From contig OY754965.1 of NCBI GenBank assembly GCA_963576475.1, forward strand, positions 1,619,501-1,683,500: a stretch of 64,000 nucleotides of DNA, written 5' to 3'. The stretch comes from Molanna angustata (Eukaryota > Arthropoda > Insecta > Trichoptera > Molannidae). Positions 63,712-64,000 of this stretch are shown here, piece by piece; within the stretch, counting starts at the first letter, position 1, and each line of letters starts with the position of its first letter. The notes below the pieces were generated by a model. The model did no database searches and was not told where the DNA came from. It was given only the letters and a program-made list of their open reading frames with translations. The translations under genes were made by a program, and so were the position numbers.

Positions 63712-64000
63712 ACTAATGAAAACGAGTGGGTTGTGGCCAACGCTATACTCTTATTCAAATTTTGTATGGAAAATATTCAGCATTTTCATGAAATGGGTTT
63801 GTTAAATATTTTTTTATTTAAATATTTTATTATGAAAATATGATAACTCTTCAATGCCATTTTATGAAAGTGATGTGCCTTTTTACCAATTTGAAAATAA
63901 AAATTTCACATTTTAATTTTCCTGAGCTTGGGGTTACATTAAAATATTTGACAGTTAAAAAAATTGAGAAGAACTATTCAGATATCCTTCAAATCTTATG
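63712..64000 (+). repeat. AACGAGTNGGTTGTGGCCAAC repeat family, copy at window end
   Basis: AAACGAGTGGGTTGTGGCCA opens it. ATAACTCTTCAATGCCATTT, TATGAAAGTGATGTG and CTGAGCTTGGGGTTAC follow in the order seen at 43985-44345. It is cut by the window edge. Confidence 0.7.

Overview
The window is AT-rich animal nuclear DNA, almost certainly from an insect. Evidence: spliced genes with GT-AG introns, an invertebrate-type double heme peroxidase, and dense LINE, SINE, MITE and LTR-element debris. The order is uncertain; Lepidoptera is a guess from the style of the repeats. No prokaryotic gene, CRISPR array or functional tRNA/rRNA gene was seen. Exon borders were set by hand from splice sites and reading phase.

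Layout. (1) Positions 1-3640, plus strand: the 3' end of a STRAP-like WD40 gene. Two exons are clear (1106-1273 and 1876-2138), and a candidate acidic terminal exon lies at 3594-3637. (2) Positions 3640-22100: intergenic DNA with LINE tails, nested MITEs and a 2.18-kb inverted-repeat element. (3) Positions 22127-61475, minus strand: twenty exons of one large secreted heme peroxidase with two tandem peroxidase domains (DBLOX type). They join in a continuous frame for 1225 residues to the stop. The 5' end, with the signal peptide and the distal-histidine part of domain 1, lies beyond 64000. Domain 2 keeps its catalytic residues. The visible part of domain 1 has lost them, and a furin-like RRKKR site lies between the domains. 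(4) The 9.8-kb intron at 33353-43187 holds a young 8588-bp LTR element (34122-42709) inserted in a (TA)n tract, antisense to the peroxidase gene. Its two 1359-bp LTRs look identical. No reverse transcriptase is visible. It has one 440-codon ORF that looks like a SAP/Gag-like N-terminus joined to a decayed Ty3/gypsy integrase.

The other introns carry several repeat families in multiple copies: a 1-kb inverted-repeat element (four copies), a 170-190-bp palindromic MITE (four), a tRNA-derived SINE whose tail matches a local LINE end, a 16 x 30-bp perfect minisatellite, and many LINE 3' ends. STRAP and the peroxidase have no evident functional link; they are neighbours with converging transcription.
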